Source: Muribaculaceae bacterium
GTDB taxonomy: Bacteria > Bacteroidota > Bacteroidia > Bacteroidales > Muribaculaceae
Assembly: GCA_022510465.1 (NCBI GenBank)
Contig: JAFLTJ010000004.1
Location: 10,641 to 61,051 of the forward strand
DNA length: 50,411 bases
Reading direction: 5' to 3'
Shown in pieces: positions 16,732 through 24,519 of the stretch (positions are counted from its first letter, which is position 1; the number at the start of each line of letters is the position of its first letter). The notes beneath the pieces were generated by a model. The model did no database searches. It had not been told where the DNA came from and saw nothing but the letters and a program-made list of their open reading frames with translations. Both the position numbers and the translations under genes were made by a program.

Positions 16732-17262
16732 ATGAAGAGCATTATCAGAAATATCAAGCAACAGTTTTTCGCGATGAGAAACGGCGTTATCGCCGACCGC
16801 TACCGCAAGGCCGGAGCGCCCTACAAAATCATTTTCGGCCTCAATCTTCCTCAGATTGCCGACATCGCCGCCGGCATAACCCCGTCGGCCCCGCTCGCCC
16901 GATGGCTGTGGAACAACACTTCAACCCGCGAAAGCGTTCTGATAGCCCCTATGCTCTTCCCTCGAGACGAAATGACACCAGCCGAAGCCATTACCTGGAT
17001 TCAGACCGCATCGTCAACCGAAGCTATCGACATTCTGTGCCACCGGTTGCTGCGACACCTCCCGTTTGCAACCGAGATTGCAACCGCCCTCGCTACGGCG
17101 CCCGACGACCTTTCGCGCTATGCCGCCATGCGCCTGCTATTCAACCTTTTCCCGGCGTCGGCCGCCATTATTGCCCCGATAGCCCGCAGCGAGGCCCGGA
17201 AGAACAACCCCGTCACTCTTCCGCTTGCAACTATGATTATCAATGAATTAGAGTGGATTTAA
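16732..17262 (+). CDS. HEAT-repeat / AlkD-like protein
   Basis: 176 residues, almost entirely alpha-helical, without membrane segments. The segment IIFGLNLPQIADIAAGI followed by ARWLWNNTSTRESVLIAPML resembles the DNA alkylation repair (AlkD-like) family of short HEAT-repeat proteins seen in Bacteroidales, in which consecutive helices form a DNA- or protein-binding curve. The aspartate and tryptophan residues of true AlkD glycosylases are not obvious, so repair activity is unproven. It is a single-gene unit with its own -7 box and a virtually absent leader. Its stop overlaps the convergent EamA transporter stop by 4 bases. Confidence 0.6.
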   Translation: MKSIIRNIKQQFFAMRNGVIADRYRKAGAPYKIIFGLNLPQIADIAAGITPSAPLARWLWNNTSTRESVLIAPMLFPRDEMTPAEAITWIQTASSTEAIDILCHRLLRHLPFATEIATALATAPDDLSRYAAMRLLFNLFPASAAIIAPIARSEARKNNPVTLPLATMIINELEWI

Positions 17263-18179
17263 CGCCTCATGGCCGCCCGGCGTTCAAGCCAGTCGCTTGA
17301 CCAAACGCCAACCAATATCATCAGGCAGCCCGTGTAGCCTATCCACGAGATACGCTCTCCAAGCAACCAGGCCGACACTACAAGCGTCACCAATGGCTGG
17401 AAATACAGATAGTTGGATGCTTTTACCGCACCGAGAACCTTTATTGCCTGCGCCCAGACTATATAACCCAACATCGACGCAAAACACCCCAAAAACAGAA
17501 TGTTACCCCACACCGCCGGCCGCAGCAACAGCACCGGCGAAGCTATCTCGGGCTCGATGAGCAGATAGGGCAATGCCGTCAACACCCCATAGAAAAAGGT
17601 TTTGCGGGCTATAAACATGACAGTGTAGGTCGCATTAAGACGCCGCAGCAATATGCTGTATATCGCCCACGAAATCGCCGACAAAAGCGACAGCATGTCG
17701 CCGAGCGGATTGACATTTATCACAAAACTACTATTGAACACCACCAGCCCAACCCCGATAAAGGCCATAATCGAGCCTATCACAAGCCCGCGGCCCGGGC
17801 GCTCGCTCTTATACAAAAATCCAATCATTATCGCCGTCAATATGGGCGACAACGACGTTATGAGCGACACATTCGTGGCCAGCGTATATTCAAGAGCCGT
17901 GTTTTCGGCAATATAGTAAATCGAACCGGCACACAAGCCACACACCGCAAACAGCAACTCATCCCTGACCGAGTTGCATAATATTCGCTTGTGGCTCACA
18001 GCCAATATCATCACGTAGGCAAGCAAAAATCGGTATATGTATATTTCGGCCGGGTGCAATCCATTGTCAAGCAACACCTTGGTCGACACAAAAGATGCAC
18101 CCCAGGCTATCATGGTGATGAGCGCTCCGAGGTGAAACAACATTGACGACGGTCGGGAAGTCCTCGATTTGTTTCTCAT
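17259..18179 (-). CDS. EamA-type (DMT) transporter
   Basis: A polytopic inner-membrane protein of about 306 residues with ten predicted helices arranged as two EamA repeats, starting with ALITMIAWGASFVSTKVLL. The second repeat begins near residue 165 (LGDMLSLLSAISWAIYSILL). The frame is open further upstream to 18239, but the -7 box at 18206-18213 puts the transcript start downstream of those Met codons, so ATG 18179 is chosen. Family members export amino acids or other metabolites; the substrate is unknown. It is a different paralogue from the EamA gene at 30293. Confidence 0.85.
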   Translation of the reverse strand: MRNKSRTSRPSSMLFHLGALITMIAWGASFVSTKVLLDNGLHPAEIYIYRFLLAYVMILAVSHKRILCNSVRDELLFAVCGLCAGSIYYIAENTALEYTLATNVSLITSLSPILTAIMIGFLYKSERPGRGLVIGSIMAFIGVGLVVFNSSFVINVNPLGDMLSLLSAISWAIYSILLRRLNATYTVMFIARKTFFYGVLTALPYLLIEPEIASPVLLLRPAVWGNILFLGCFASMLGYIVWAQAIKVLGAVKASNYLYFQPLVTLVVSAWLLGERISWIGYTGCLMILVGVWSSDWLERRAAMRR

Positions 18180-18205
18180 GGCAACAATTCCATTTTTTCG
18201 CATTG

Positions 18206-18213
18206 CAAATGTA
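18206..18213 (-). promoter_or_regulatory. -7 promoter box (TACATTTG) of the EamA gene
   Basis: The minus strand reads TACATTTG, matching TAnnTTTG. The predicted transcript start near 18202 leaves about 23 bases of leader before ATG 18179 and excludes the upstream Met codons. Confidence 0.5.
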
Positions 18214-18328
18214 CTTATTTTTTTCAAATTCCACCGCAACCTTTTGCCGTTTTATGCCTGCCATGTGCAATATGCCGGTCATTTGTCACAAATTTAGCTT
18301 TCCGGGAAGTTGTTATGATTTTTTTGAT

Positions 18329-18336
18329 TATCTTTG
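18329..18336 (+). promoter_or_regulatory. -7 promoter box (TATCTTTG) of the OmpA-like lipoprotein gene
   Basis: TATCTTTG matches the consensus. Predicted transcription starts near 18340 and gives a leader of about 37 bases to ATG 18377. Confidence 0.6.
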
Positions 18337-18376
18337 CGACAAACATTTAACAATCACAAATAAAATTACTGACAAC

Positions 18377-19078
18377 ATGAAATTACTAAAAGCTTGTGGA
18401 GCTGCATCATTGGCTATGCTCCTCGTTCTCTCCTCTTGTGGTGTTACAAATACAGGTAAAGGTACTATGATAGGCGGCGGTAGCGGTGCTGCTCTTGGCG
18501 CAGGCATCGGCGTTCTGCTCGGCGGTAACAACAAAGGCAAAGGCGCTGCGATAGGTGCAGGCGTCGGCGCTGCCGTTGGTGCCGGTGTTGGTGCCCTCAT
18601 CGGAAACCGCATGGACAAACAGCAGAAAGAGCTTGAAGCTCAGCTTGCCAACGCTAATATCGAGAGCGTAACCGACGTTAACGGTCTCCAGGCAATCAAA
18701 GTTACTTTCGACGGCGGTATCCTGTTCCCGACCAATGGAACTACTCTTAGCGCAGGAGCTAAATCAGAGTTGGCCAACTTTGCAACTTCGCTGGTTTCAA
18801 ACCCCGACACCAACGTTCAAATCTATGGCTACACCGATAACACCGGTTCTATGGCTGCTAATGAAAAGGTTTCTAACGGCCGTGCCAATGCCGTTAAGGA
18901 CTATTTGACCTCTAACGGTGTCGGTTCTACCCGTCTTTACGCCGAAGGAAAACCGATGACCGACTATGTAGCTTCAAACGAAACTGCCGAAGGTCGCGCT
19001 CAGAACCGTCGCGTTGAAATTTACATCACTGCCAACGAAAAGATGATTCAGGATGCCGAGAACGGTAACCTCAACTAA
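18377..19078 (+). CDS. OmpA-family lipoprotein with glycine-zipper segment
   Basis: 233 residues. Lipoprotein signal with lipobox LSSC (Cys about residue 23), then a glycine-zipper region (about 33-80, with repeated GxGxG and AIGAGVGA steps) that can pack into a membrane, then an OmpA C-terminal domain (about 115-225) ending in the NRRVEIYI motif that binds peptidoglycan diaminopimelate. It probably links the outer membrane to the wall, like YiaD. The frame is open upstream to 18143, but the promoter at 18329-18336 and the signal peptide fix the start at 18377. Its codons use more T-ending synonyms than the neighbours, as expected for a highly expressed gene. A strong terminator follows. Confidence 0.93.
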   Translation: MKLLKACGAASLAMLLVLSSCGVTNTGKGTMIGGGSGAALGAGIGVLLGGNNKGKGAAIGAGVGAAVGAGVGALIGNRMDKQQKELEAQLANANIESVTDVNGLQAIKVTFDGGILFPTNGTTLSAGAKSELANFATSLVSNPDTNVQIYGYTDNTGSMAANEKVSNGRANAVKDYLTSNGVGSTRLYAEGKPMTDYVASNETAEGRAQNRRVEIYITANEKMIQDAENGNLN

Positions 19079-19097
19079 ATTATCATAACTTCATAGA

Positions 19098-19137
19098 AAA
19101 AGGGCGGCGCCGTTCAAAAATTGGCGCCGCCTTTTTT
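19098..19137 (+). terminator. strong bidirectional intrinsic terminator
   Basis: A perfect 9-bp GC-rich stem (GGCGGCGCC at 19103-19111, GGCGCCGCC at 19123-19131) is followed by six T on the plus strand and preceded by an A-run. It can end both the OmpA-like transcript and the convergent holA transcript. Confidence 0.88.
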
Positions 19138-19142
19138 ATGAT

Positions 19143-20195
19143 TCACACGTGGGAGGTCAACGTTCCTCTGACCGAAAGGATTCTGAATATCAAGTCTCTG
19201 AGAAGGTCATATTGACCCATTCGCGACCCAATCCCCTTTGACTTCGTGTCCATCTCCCTTAACGCCGAAATTATCTCTATAGTCATGCTCGCATTGTAAT
19301 TCCGCGCCGCCGCAACATACTTTTTCAATTGCCAGTCACTCTTAAGCCCCAGTGCGCGCTTCTGCGAGTCGGCACTTTTGTCGGGATTGAATTGAAAAAT
19401 CATAAGATTGGCAAAGAAATTGAACAACGCGCTGACAGTCACTGTCGTTGGATTATTCTTCGGGTCGGCGGCAAAAAAAGATATGATATTCAACGATTTG
19501 GCCACGTCACGCTCCACCAGCGCGTCTATCAGTTCAAAGTTATTGTAATCCTTTGATATGCCGATATTTTTCTCTATGACCTCAGGCGTGATAGTTGCCC
19601 CGGCAGGGAGAGCAACCGTCAGCTTGTCGACCTCATTGTGTATCCGCGACAGGTCGTTGCCAACATAGTCCCTGAGCATCGACAGCCCTTTCGCCTCTAT
19701 ATGCAGCTGCTTGGCCTTTATCATCTGAGTGATATACGATGCCGACTCCCGGTCGTTCAGTTTTTTAGACTCAAACAGCACCCCGTTTTTCTTCACGGCG
19801 GCAACCAAATCCTTCCCCTTTGTTTCACGGGTACCGCGCATCGTTATGACAAGAACCGTCGTATCGGTGGGCCGGCCGGCATACGGGGCCAGTTTGTTTA
19901 TTTCATTGGCATTGACCGCCTGAGCCTCACGAACTATAACGACCTGGCGGTCAGACATTATCGGATAGCGGCGACACGCCTCGATTATCTCCTGCGACGA
20001 GCTCTCGGGACCGTAAATATTATACAAGTTGAAATCGCGGTCGGCCTCCGGAATCAGATTCTCAAACTCCTTTACGAGGCAGTCGATAAAATAACCCTCC
20101 TCGCCATAAAGAAGATAAACCGGGGCCGGCTTGCCCGATTGAATAGTTTTGACCAATGCCGAATAGTCGGGTTGCGATGTCGCTGTACTTGCCAT
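19143..20195 (-). CDS. holA: DNA polymerase III delta subunit
   Basis: Clamp-loader subunit that opens the beta clamp during replication. About 350 residues, in line with the family. The N-terminal ATPase-like fold begins with KPAPVYLLYGEEGYFIDCLV, the family hallmark near residues 20-39. Family segments such as VIVREAQAV, GVLFESKKLNDRE and YVGNDLSRIHNEVDKL follow, with the C-terminal collar helices (about 210-345). The frame is open to 20252, but the conserved region fits ATG 20195. It is divergent from the HsdR-N-like gene, a neighbourhood I recognise from other Bacteroidales. Confidence 0.93.
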   Translation of the reverse strand: MASTATSQPDYSALVKTIQSGKPAPVYLLYGEEGYFIDCLVKEFENLIPEADRDFNLYNIYGPESSSQEIIEACRRYPIMSDRQVVIVREAQAVNANEINKLAPYAGRPTDTTVLVITMRGTRETKGKDLVAAVKKNGVLFESKKLNDRESASYITQMIKAKQLHIEAKGLSMLRDYVGNDLSRIHNEVDKLTVALPAGATITPEVIEKNIGISKDYNNFELIDALVERDVAKSLNIISFFAADPKNNPTTVTVSALFNFFANLMIFQFNPDKSADSQKRALGLKSDWQLKKYVAAARNYNASMTIEIISALREMDTKSKGIGSRMGQYDLLRDLIFRILSVRGTLTSHV

Positions 20196-20279
20196 TTTTG
20201 CTTTATCAAGAATTATTGGTAAATTTACACAAATTTTCAGAAGTTGCTCCACTTTTCTTGTGAAAATTTACCCGAAGTT

Positions 20280-20789
20280 ATGACCGAATTGTCGTCAGAA
20301 GAAATCCATCAGATTAAAGGAAGCGAATGCATCGTTCAGCTCAACCTCCCGCCGCTGAAGCCTAAACTTAAGCACGACGCGCGGCTGGGACTGCTAATCT
20401 ACGACCCGCTTCGCCAAAAGTTTGTGGCGCTCACACCCGAAGAGTGGGTTCGGCAAAATTTCACATCCTTTATGCAGCGCTCGCTGGGATATCCATCCGG
20501 GCTGATGGCCAACGAGATAGGGATAAAACTCAACGGAATGACACGCCGCTGCGACACCGTTGTTTTCAACCGTCAGGCCTCCCCGCTGATGATTGTGGAA
20601 TACAAAGCTCCCGGCGTCAGAATAACCGGCGACGTCTTCAACCAGATTGTGCGGTACAACATGGTGCTGAAAGCTGAGTATCTGGTCGTTTCAAACGGCC
20701 TGCAACACTACTGCTGCCACGTTGATTACTCGACGCTTACAACCCGATTCCTACCCCAAATCCCCTTTTACAAGGATATTCAGCCATAG
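20280..20789 (+). CDS. stand-alone HsdR N-terminal (PD-(D/E)xK) domain protein
   Basis: 169 residues corresponding to the N-terminal nuclease domain of type I restriction subunits, without helicase. The catalytic pattern is visible: Asp92 (RRCDTVVF) and Glu107-x-Lys109 (IVEYKAP), with Glu79 as a possible further ligand. The preceding PEEWVRQNF and GYP segments are typical of this Bacteroidetes stand-alone group. No methylase or specificity subunit is nearby, so it is unlikely to be a restriction system; a housekeeping nuclease role is more plausible. The start is set at ATG 20280, although the frame opens at 20244. Divergent from holA. Confidence 0.83.
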   Translation: MTELSSEEIHQIKGSECIVQLNLPPLKPKLKHDARLGLLIYDPLRQKFVALTPEEWVRQNFTSFMQRSLGYPSGLMANEIGIKLNGMTRRCDTVVFNRQASPLMIVEYKAPGVRITGDVFNQIVRYNMVLKAEYLVVSNGLQHYCCHVDYSTLTTRFLPQIPFYKDIQP

Positions 20790-20791
20790 AT

Positions 20792-21895
20792 TCACTCTCC
20801 GGCCGAAATCTCTCCGAGCTCCAACACAGCCCCGGTTTCCGGGTCAAAATGCAGGTAGGCCGGTGATTTTTTAGCTGTAAAGAGCCCCGGGTCAAGGCCA
20901 AACACTACGCCATACTGCGCTACCTGAATCGAAACAGCAGCCATCTGCCTGCCGCCGTACCCAACCGACACATCGGCCGTACCCGGAATACGATAGGCTA
21001 CACCCTCCTTGGGGAATGTCTTGACAATACCCTTCTCGTTCACAGGCAACTCCCCGCGATGGGTTACCTTTACGGTCACATAAATCGGCTCGCCCGAGAG
21101 GTCGTCGGCCTCCACAATTCCGTCAATCACCGAAAGCCGCGCAACAACCGCCCGCGTAACATCCTCATCGGTATCTTCGGGTATATAATTAAACCGCTTT
21201 ACGTCGGTTGATACCGACGTTGTCCCTACAAACATTGCCGTTAAAGCCTGCTCCTGAAGACTCAGATTGTCGAGCACAAGTTTCATCGCAGCTCCGTCTG
21301 ACGGCATATTATCCACCTGCCCCGACAATATATCGTTACGCTGCTGACGCAGTTCATATATCTTTGCCGCAGCCATTTCGGCCCGTTTGGCCGTTGACTG
21401 AGCCCGCAACATATCTTCGGTCACTGCCTGCTGGGCAACCGGGCTGTCGAGTATCGTTGGAGGCGCTGCAACTGCCCGCAAAGTCGATGCAGGCGACGGC
21501 TCGGGGCGATAGCCGGCATCGCCTATCGACACCGGAAACGACTCTCCGGTGACCATCATAAATACCCCCTGGCCCGATTTGAAGCGCGTCAAATACTGCT
21601 CATCTTCGTCGGCAATTGCATAGCGCCCTATCTCGGCGCCTGTCAGTTCCCACTGTACCGACGGCTCCAATATCGGCGTCATATTCAGGTATTTCTTTGC
21701 ATATTGATAGAACTCTCCCGGGGTTTTTACCGTTTTTTGAGCCTCAACCGTTATGGCAATGCCGGTTTTGGGAAGCGTGTATATCAACCCATATTCGTTT
21801 GCTTTAGAGGCTGTTAGCCGCTGAGTCGACTGTGCTGACACCAATACCGGCATAACCGCCACACAAATTGCAATAACAAAACGTAAAGCTTTCAT
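20792..21895 (-). CDS. DUF4831 family secreted protein
   Basis: 367 residues with a signal peptide (about 1-21, ending VLVSAQ). The mature N-terminus YGLIYTLPKTGIAITVEAQK is the mark of the DUF4831 family, found in Bacteroidetes. It is mostly beta-rich, with a helical segment at about 155-205 (DMLRAQSTAKRAEMAAAKIY). No catalytic motif is evident. It lies 27 bases downstream of the NAD(P)HX repair gene on the same strand and is probably co-transcribed with it. It converges with the HsdR-N-like gene with 2 bases between the stops. Confidence 0.75.
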   Translation of the reverse strand: MKALRFVIAICVAVMPVLVSAQSTQRLTASKANEYGLIYTLPKTGIAITVEAQKTVKTPGEFYQYAKKYLNMTPILEPSVQWELTGAEIGRYAIADEDEQYLTRFKSGQGVFMMVTGESFPVSIGDAGYRPEPSPASTLRAVAAPPTILDSPVAQQAVTEDMLRAQSTAKRAEMAAAKIYELRQQRNDILSGQVDNMPSDGAAMKLVLDNLSLQEQALTAMFVGTTSVSTDVKRFNYIPEDTDEDVTRAVVARLSVIDGIVEADDLSGEPIYVTVKVTHRGELPVNEKGIVKTFPKEGVAYRIPGTADVSVGYGGRQMAAVSIQVAQYGVVFGLDPGLFTAKKSPAYLHFDPETGAVLELGEISAGE

Positions 21896-21922
21896 CTGCT
21901 TATAGATTTACAGTCCTAAGAA

Positions 21923-23437
21923 TCAATTGATAACCGAGTTGATAGCTATGCCGACGCAATCGGCCACATCGCCGGCAACCACTCCATACTCCCCTGCCCT
22001 GTCCTCGGCAATCTCCCCGGCCAGGCCATGGATATACACGCCTGTCAGCGCCGCCAATTCGGGCCTCAAGCCTTGTGCCATGAACGACGTTATTACTCCC
22101 GTCAACACATCGCCACTGCCCGCTGTTGCAAGCGCCGGCGTTCCCGATGAGTTGAAATAAACCTTGCCGTCGGGGCGCACAGTGGCTGTATAACGGCCTT
22201 TCAGCACTATGATGATATTATACTGCCGAGACACCTCTATCGCCTTTAACAAGCGTGATTCGGTGCTCGACTGAGCCCCGAACAGACGGTCAAATTCTCC
22301 CGCATGGGGCGTTATTATGCTTAGCGGCGGCAACGAGTTCAGCAACGACGGCCGGCGGGATATACAGTTCAACGCATCGGCATCAACAACTATCGGCCGT
22401 TCCGACATCTGAATTATCGACTCAACCGCCTTGATTGTCAGGTCACTCGTACCGAGACCTGGACCTATACCCACGGCGGCAATCGACTCCCCGGGAGTGC
22501 ATCCGCTCAAAACATAATCATTCTTATCGGCTTCAAACATCGCCTCGGGCACCGAGCTTTGCAACACGTTAAATCCACATCGAGGCGAGTGAACCGTGAC
22601 CTTGCCAACACCCGAACGCAGCGCGCCGCGTGCAGCCAGCACTGCCGCTCCCATCATACCATAGCTGCCGGCAACTATCATTGCCGAGCCAAAATCGGCC
22701 TTGGATGAAAACGGGGCCCGGGGATGCAAAACATGGCTTATATCCATTCTATCAACAAGGTGATACTTCGTGCGAGTGCTCTTTATCGCCTTTGACGACA
22801 ACCCTATGTCGATAACCTTGTATTCGCCGGTCAACGCATAGTTCTCCTCAAAGAAGAACGCCAGGCGCGGAAATTGAACCGCGATGGTCAGGTCGGCATG
22901 AATAACATTTTTATTGACCGTGCGCGGATTCCAGTCACTAAACAATCCCGACGGAACATCTATCGACACAACCGTCGCTCCGCTTTCGTTGATATACCTC
23001 ACTAATGCCTGGTATCCGCCCGTAAGAGACTCCCGCAATCCGGTGCCAAAAAGGCCGTCAACAACAATGTGGGCCGAGGTCAGCTCCGGCAACGTTATCG
23101 AATCGGTTATCTCCAATAAGGCAACACTACCGCTCCGCCGCAACTCATCTCTAACCTTGCGACAGTCGGGCGACAGCGCATTGCCCCCGATATTAAACAG
23201 CAACACCTCGGGCCTGAATCCCTGACCGGAAAGCTTCTGCGCCACCGCAAGCGCGTCGGCACCATTGTTTCCGGGCCCTGCAAACACAATTACAGGGCGC
23301 GTTGGCCGCCATCGAGCCATTATCTCAGTCGCAACACCGGTCGCCACGCGGGATATCAGCTCCTGCGCCGACACCCCATCTTGCTCTATCGTATACCTGT
23401 CTATCTGACGGATATTGTCACTTGAAAATATTTTCAT
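21923..23437 (-). CDS. nnr: bifunctional NAD(P)H-hydrate epimerase / ADP-dependent dehydratase
   Basis: Repairs hydrated NADH and NADPH. About 504 residues in two domains. The N-terminal epimerase (YjeF_N, about 1-215) carries FAGPGNNGADALAVA and VSIDVPSGL. The C-terminal ribokinase-like dehydratase (about 225-500) carries VVDADALN, ITPHAGEFDRLFG and GTPALATAGSGDVLTG, the ADP-binding signature. Both active domains look complete. The frame opens at 23539, but the first 34 codons overlap the promoter region, and MKIFSSDNIRQID at 23437 is the usual family start. A -7 box lies about 20 bases upstream. Confidence 0.94.
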   Translation of the reverse strand: MKIFSSDNIRQIDRYTIEQDGVSAQELISRVATGVATEIMARWRPTRPVIVFAGPGNNGADALAVAQKLSGQGFRPEVLLFNIGGNALSPDCRKVRDELRRSGSVALLEITDSITLPELTSAHIVVDGLFGTGLRESLTGGYQALVRYINESGATVVSIDVPSGLFSDWNPRTVNKNVIHADLTIAVQFPRLAFFFEENYALTGEYKVIDIGLSSKAIKSTRTKYHLVDRMDISHVLHPRAPFSSKADFGSAMIVAGSYGMMGAAVLAARGALRSGVGKVTVHSPRCGFNVLQSSVPEAMFEADKNDYVLSGCTPGESIAAVGIGPGLGTSDLTIKAVESIIQMSERPIVVDADALNCISRRPSLLNSLPPLSIITPHAGEFDRLFGAQSSTESRLLKAIEVSRQYNIIIVLKGRYTATVRPDGKVYFNSSGTPALATAGSGDVLTGVITSFMAQGLRPELAALTGVYIHGLAGEIAEDRAGEYGVVAGDVADCVGIAINSVIN

Positions 23438-23457
23438 CTCTTTAGCTCTGTATGTTG

Positions 23458-23465
23458 CAAATATA
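23458..23465 (-). promoter_or_regulatory. -7 promoter box (TATATTTG) of nnr
   Basis: The minus strand reads TATATTTG. The predicted transcript start near 23454 leaves a short leader before ATG 23437 and rules out the longer frame start at 23539. Confidence 0.55.
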
Positions 23466-23512
23466 ATATTTTTTTCACATTCACTTGTCATTTCGGCCGA
23501 AAAACTATCATA

Positions 23513-23546
23513 CACAAATAGAGGCCTGCCTGCCGGCAAGCCTCCA
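23513..23546 (-). terminator. terminator of the Sus-like operon
   Basis: An inverted repeat GAGGC-c-TGCC / GGCA-a-GCCTC (23521-23544) gives a hairpin on the minus strand just after the lipoprotein stop at 23576, followed by a T-containing stretch. The U-tract is weak, so this is a moderate call. Confidence 0.55.
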
Positions 23547-23575
23547 TTTATAGATAAATCAGCTATTGTCGTGAT

Positions 23576-24484
23576 TTAGTGAAGCGCTACGTGGGTAAGA
23601 GTCAAATTGGTCAATACATCGAAGTATCCGATATAGCTTTCATTATCAACAGAGAAACCACCCATATAGAACTCGGCATCACCGAATGAAACAGAGCTGT
23701 ATGTATTATTCCAAACACCGGGAACAGTTCCTGTCTGAGCGCCAGAGGCATTTGTAAACTTAACATTTACCATAGTTCCTGCATTAACGGGACCAAAGAC
23801 TGTACCACCAAGTCTAACAGCAACGTCACCATAACCGATTTCGTCATCCCAAATGTAGGTCAACGGTATCACACCGCTAATACCTTCCCACTCAAAACCG
23901 TTGATATTAAAGTTCATGCCGCCCTTCTGGTCAACTGTAGCAGTACCACGGCCACTGTAGGGTGTCTCGTCGATAGCACTTTCACAGCTAATGAGCCACT
24001 GGCCGGTCAAAAGCTCGGCAAACTCGGGTGATGAACCCTTGTCGAGAATGTAAACCGTAGTTACCGAATTACCCGATACTGTTGCGCCGTTTACCTGGTC
24101 TATCTGAACAGTGAACGAGCGAGTCTTCTGCGGCAGACGGAAGTCTACTGTACGAACCTCTATATTGGCAACCTTTGTTTCGGGGTTGATATAGATATGG
24201 TCTGAGGTCACAAAGAAGTGGGCATTTGCAATAGCCGGTTCCTCCTCGTCATTGTAAACTGTACCGTCGTTAATCTTAACGTTAACCTCTACATAGCCGT
24301 TGGCCTCACCTTCTATTACAACCGGAATATTAAACAGACCAATATTCTCCATAACCGATACCGTTGTCTCTTCCATGTGAACGGTCACACCCGAGGCGGT
24401 ATTGATTTCGTGGTCTTTGTCATCCGAACATGCCGTAAGCGTCAACGCTGCCAGTCCGATGGCAAATATCTTGTTGAGTTTCAT
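23576..24484 (-). CDS. surface lipoprotein in the SusE/F position
   Basis: 302 residues with a lipoprotein signal (lipobox LTACS, Cys about 19) followed by acidic residues that favour surface export in Bacteroidetes (CSDDKDHE). Residues 30-150 look like a Calx-beta or DUF4984-like beta-sandwich (VTVHMEETTVSVMENIG, TRSFTVQIDQVNGATV). Residues 155-300 form a second beta domain starting LTGQWLISCES, which recurs in many Bacteroidales lipoproteins. It is the last gene of the susC-susD operon, 35 bases after susD, and probably binds the same ligand at the cell surface. The ligand is not known. Confidence 0.75.
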   Translation of the reverse strand: MKLNKIFAIGLAALTLTACSDDKDHEINTASGVTVHMEETTVSVMENIGLFNIPVVIEGEANGYVEVNVKINDGTVYNDEEEPAIANAHFFVTSDHIYINPETKVANIEVRTVDFRLPQKTRSFTVQIDQVNGATVSGNSVTTVYILDKGSSPEFAELLTGQWLISCESAIDETPYSGRGTATVDQKGGMNFNINGFEWEGISGVIPLTYIWDDEIGYGDVAVRLGGTVFGPVNAGTMVNVKFTNASGAQTGTVPGVWNNTYSSVSFGDAEFYMGGFSVDNESYIGYFDVLTNLTLTHVALH

Positions 24485-24519
24485 GTTTGCTTAAAGTTTG
24501 ATTTATTAACACTTTAAAA

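Noticed and set aside
18143-18376. N-terminal extension of the OmpA-like lipoprotein
   Set aside because: It crosses the promoter at 18329-18336 and would bury the lipoprotein signal peptide.
18460-18610. Short tandem repeats in the OmpA-like gene as a CRISPR or tandem repeat array
   Set aside because: The repetition comes from Gly/Ala codons of the glycine-zipper segment inside a coding frame.
20280-20789. Restriction-modification system
   Set aside because: Only the HsdR N-terminal domain is present, with no helicase, methylase or specificity gene nearby, and the holA neighbourhood is the housekeeping one.
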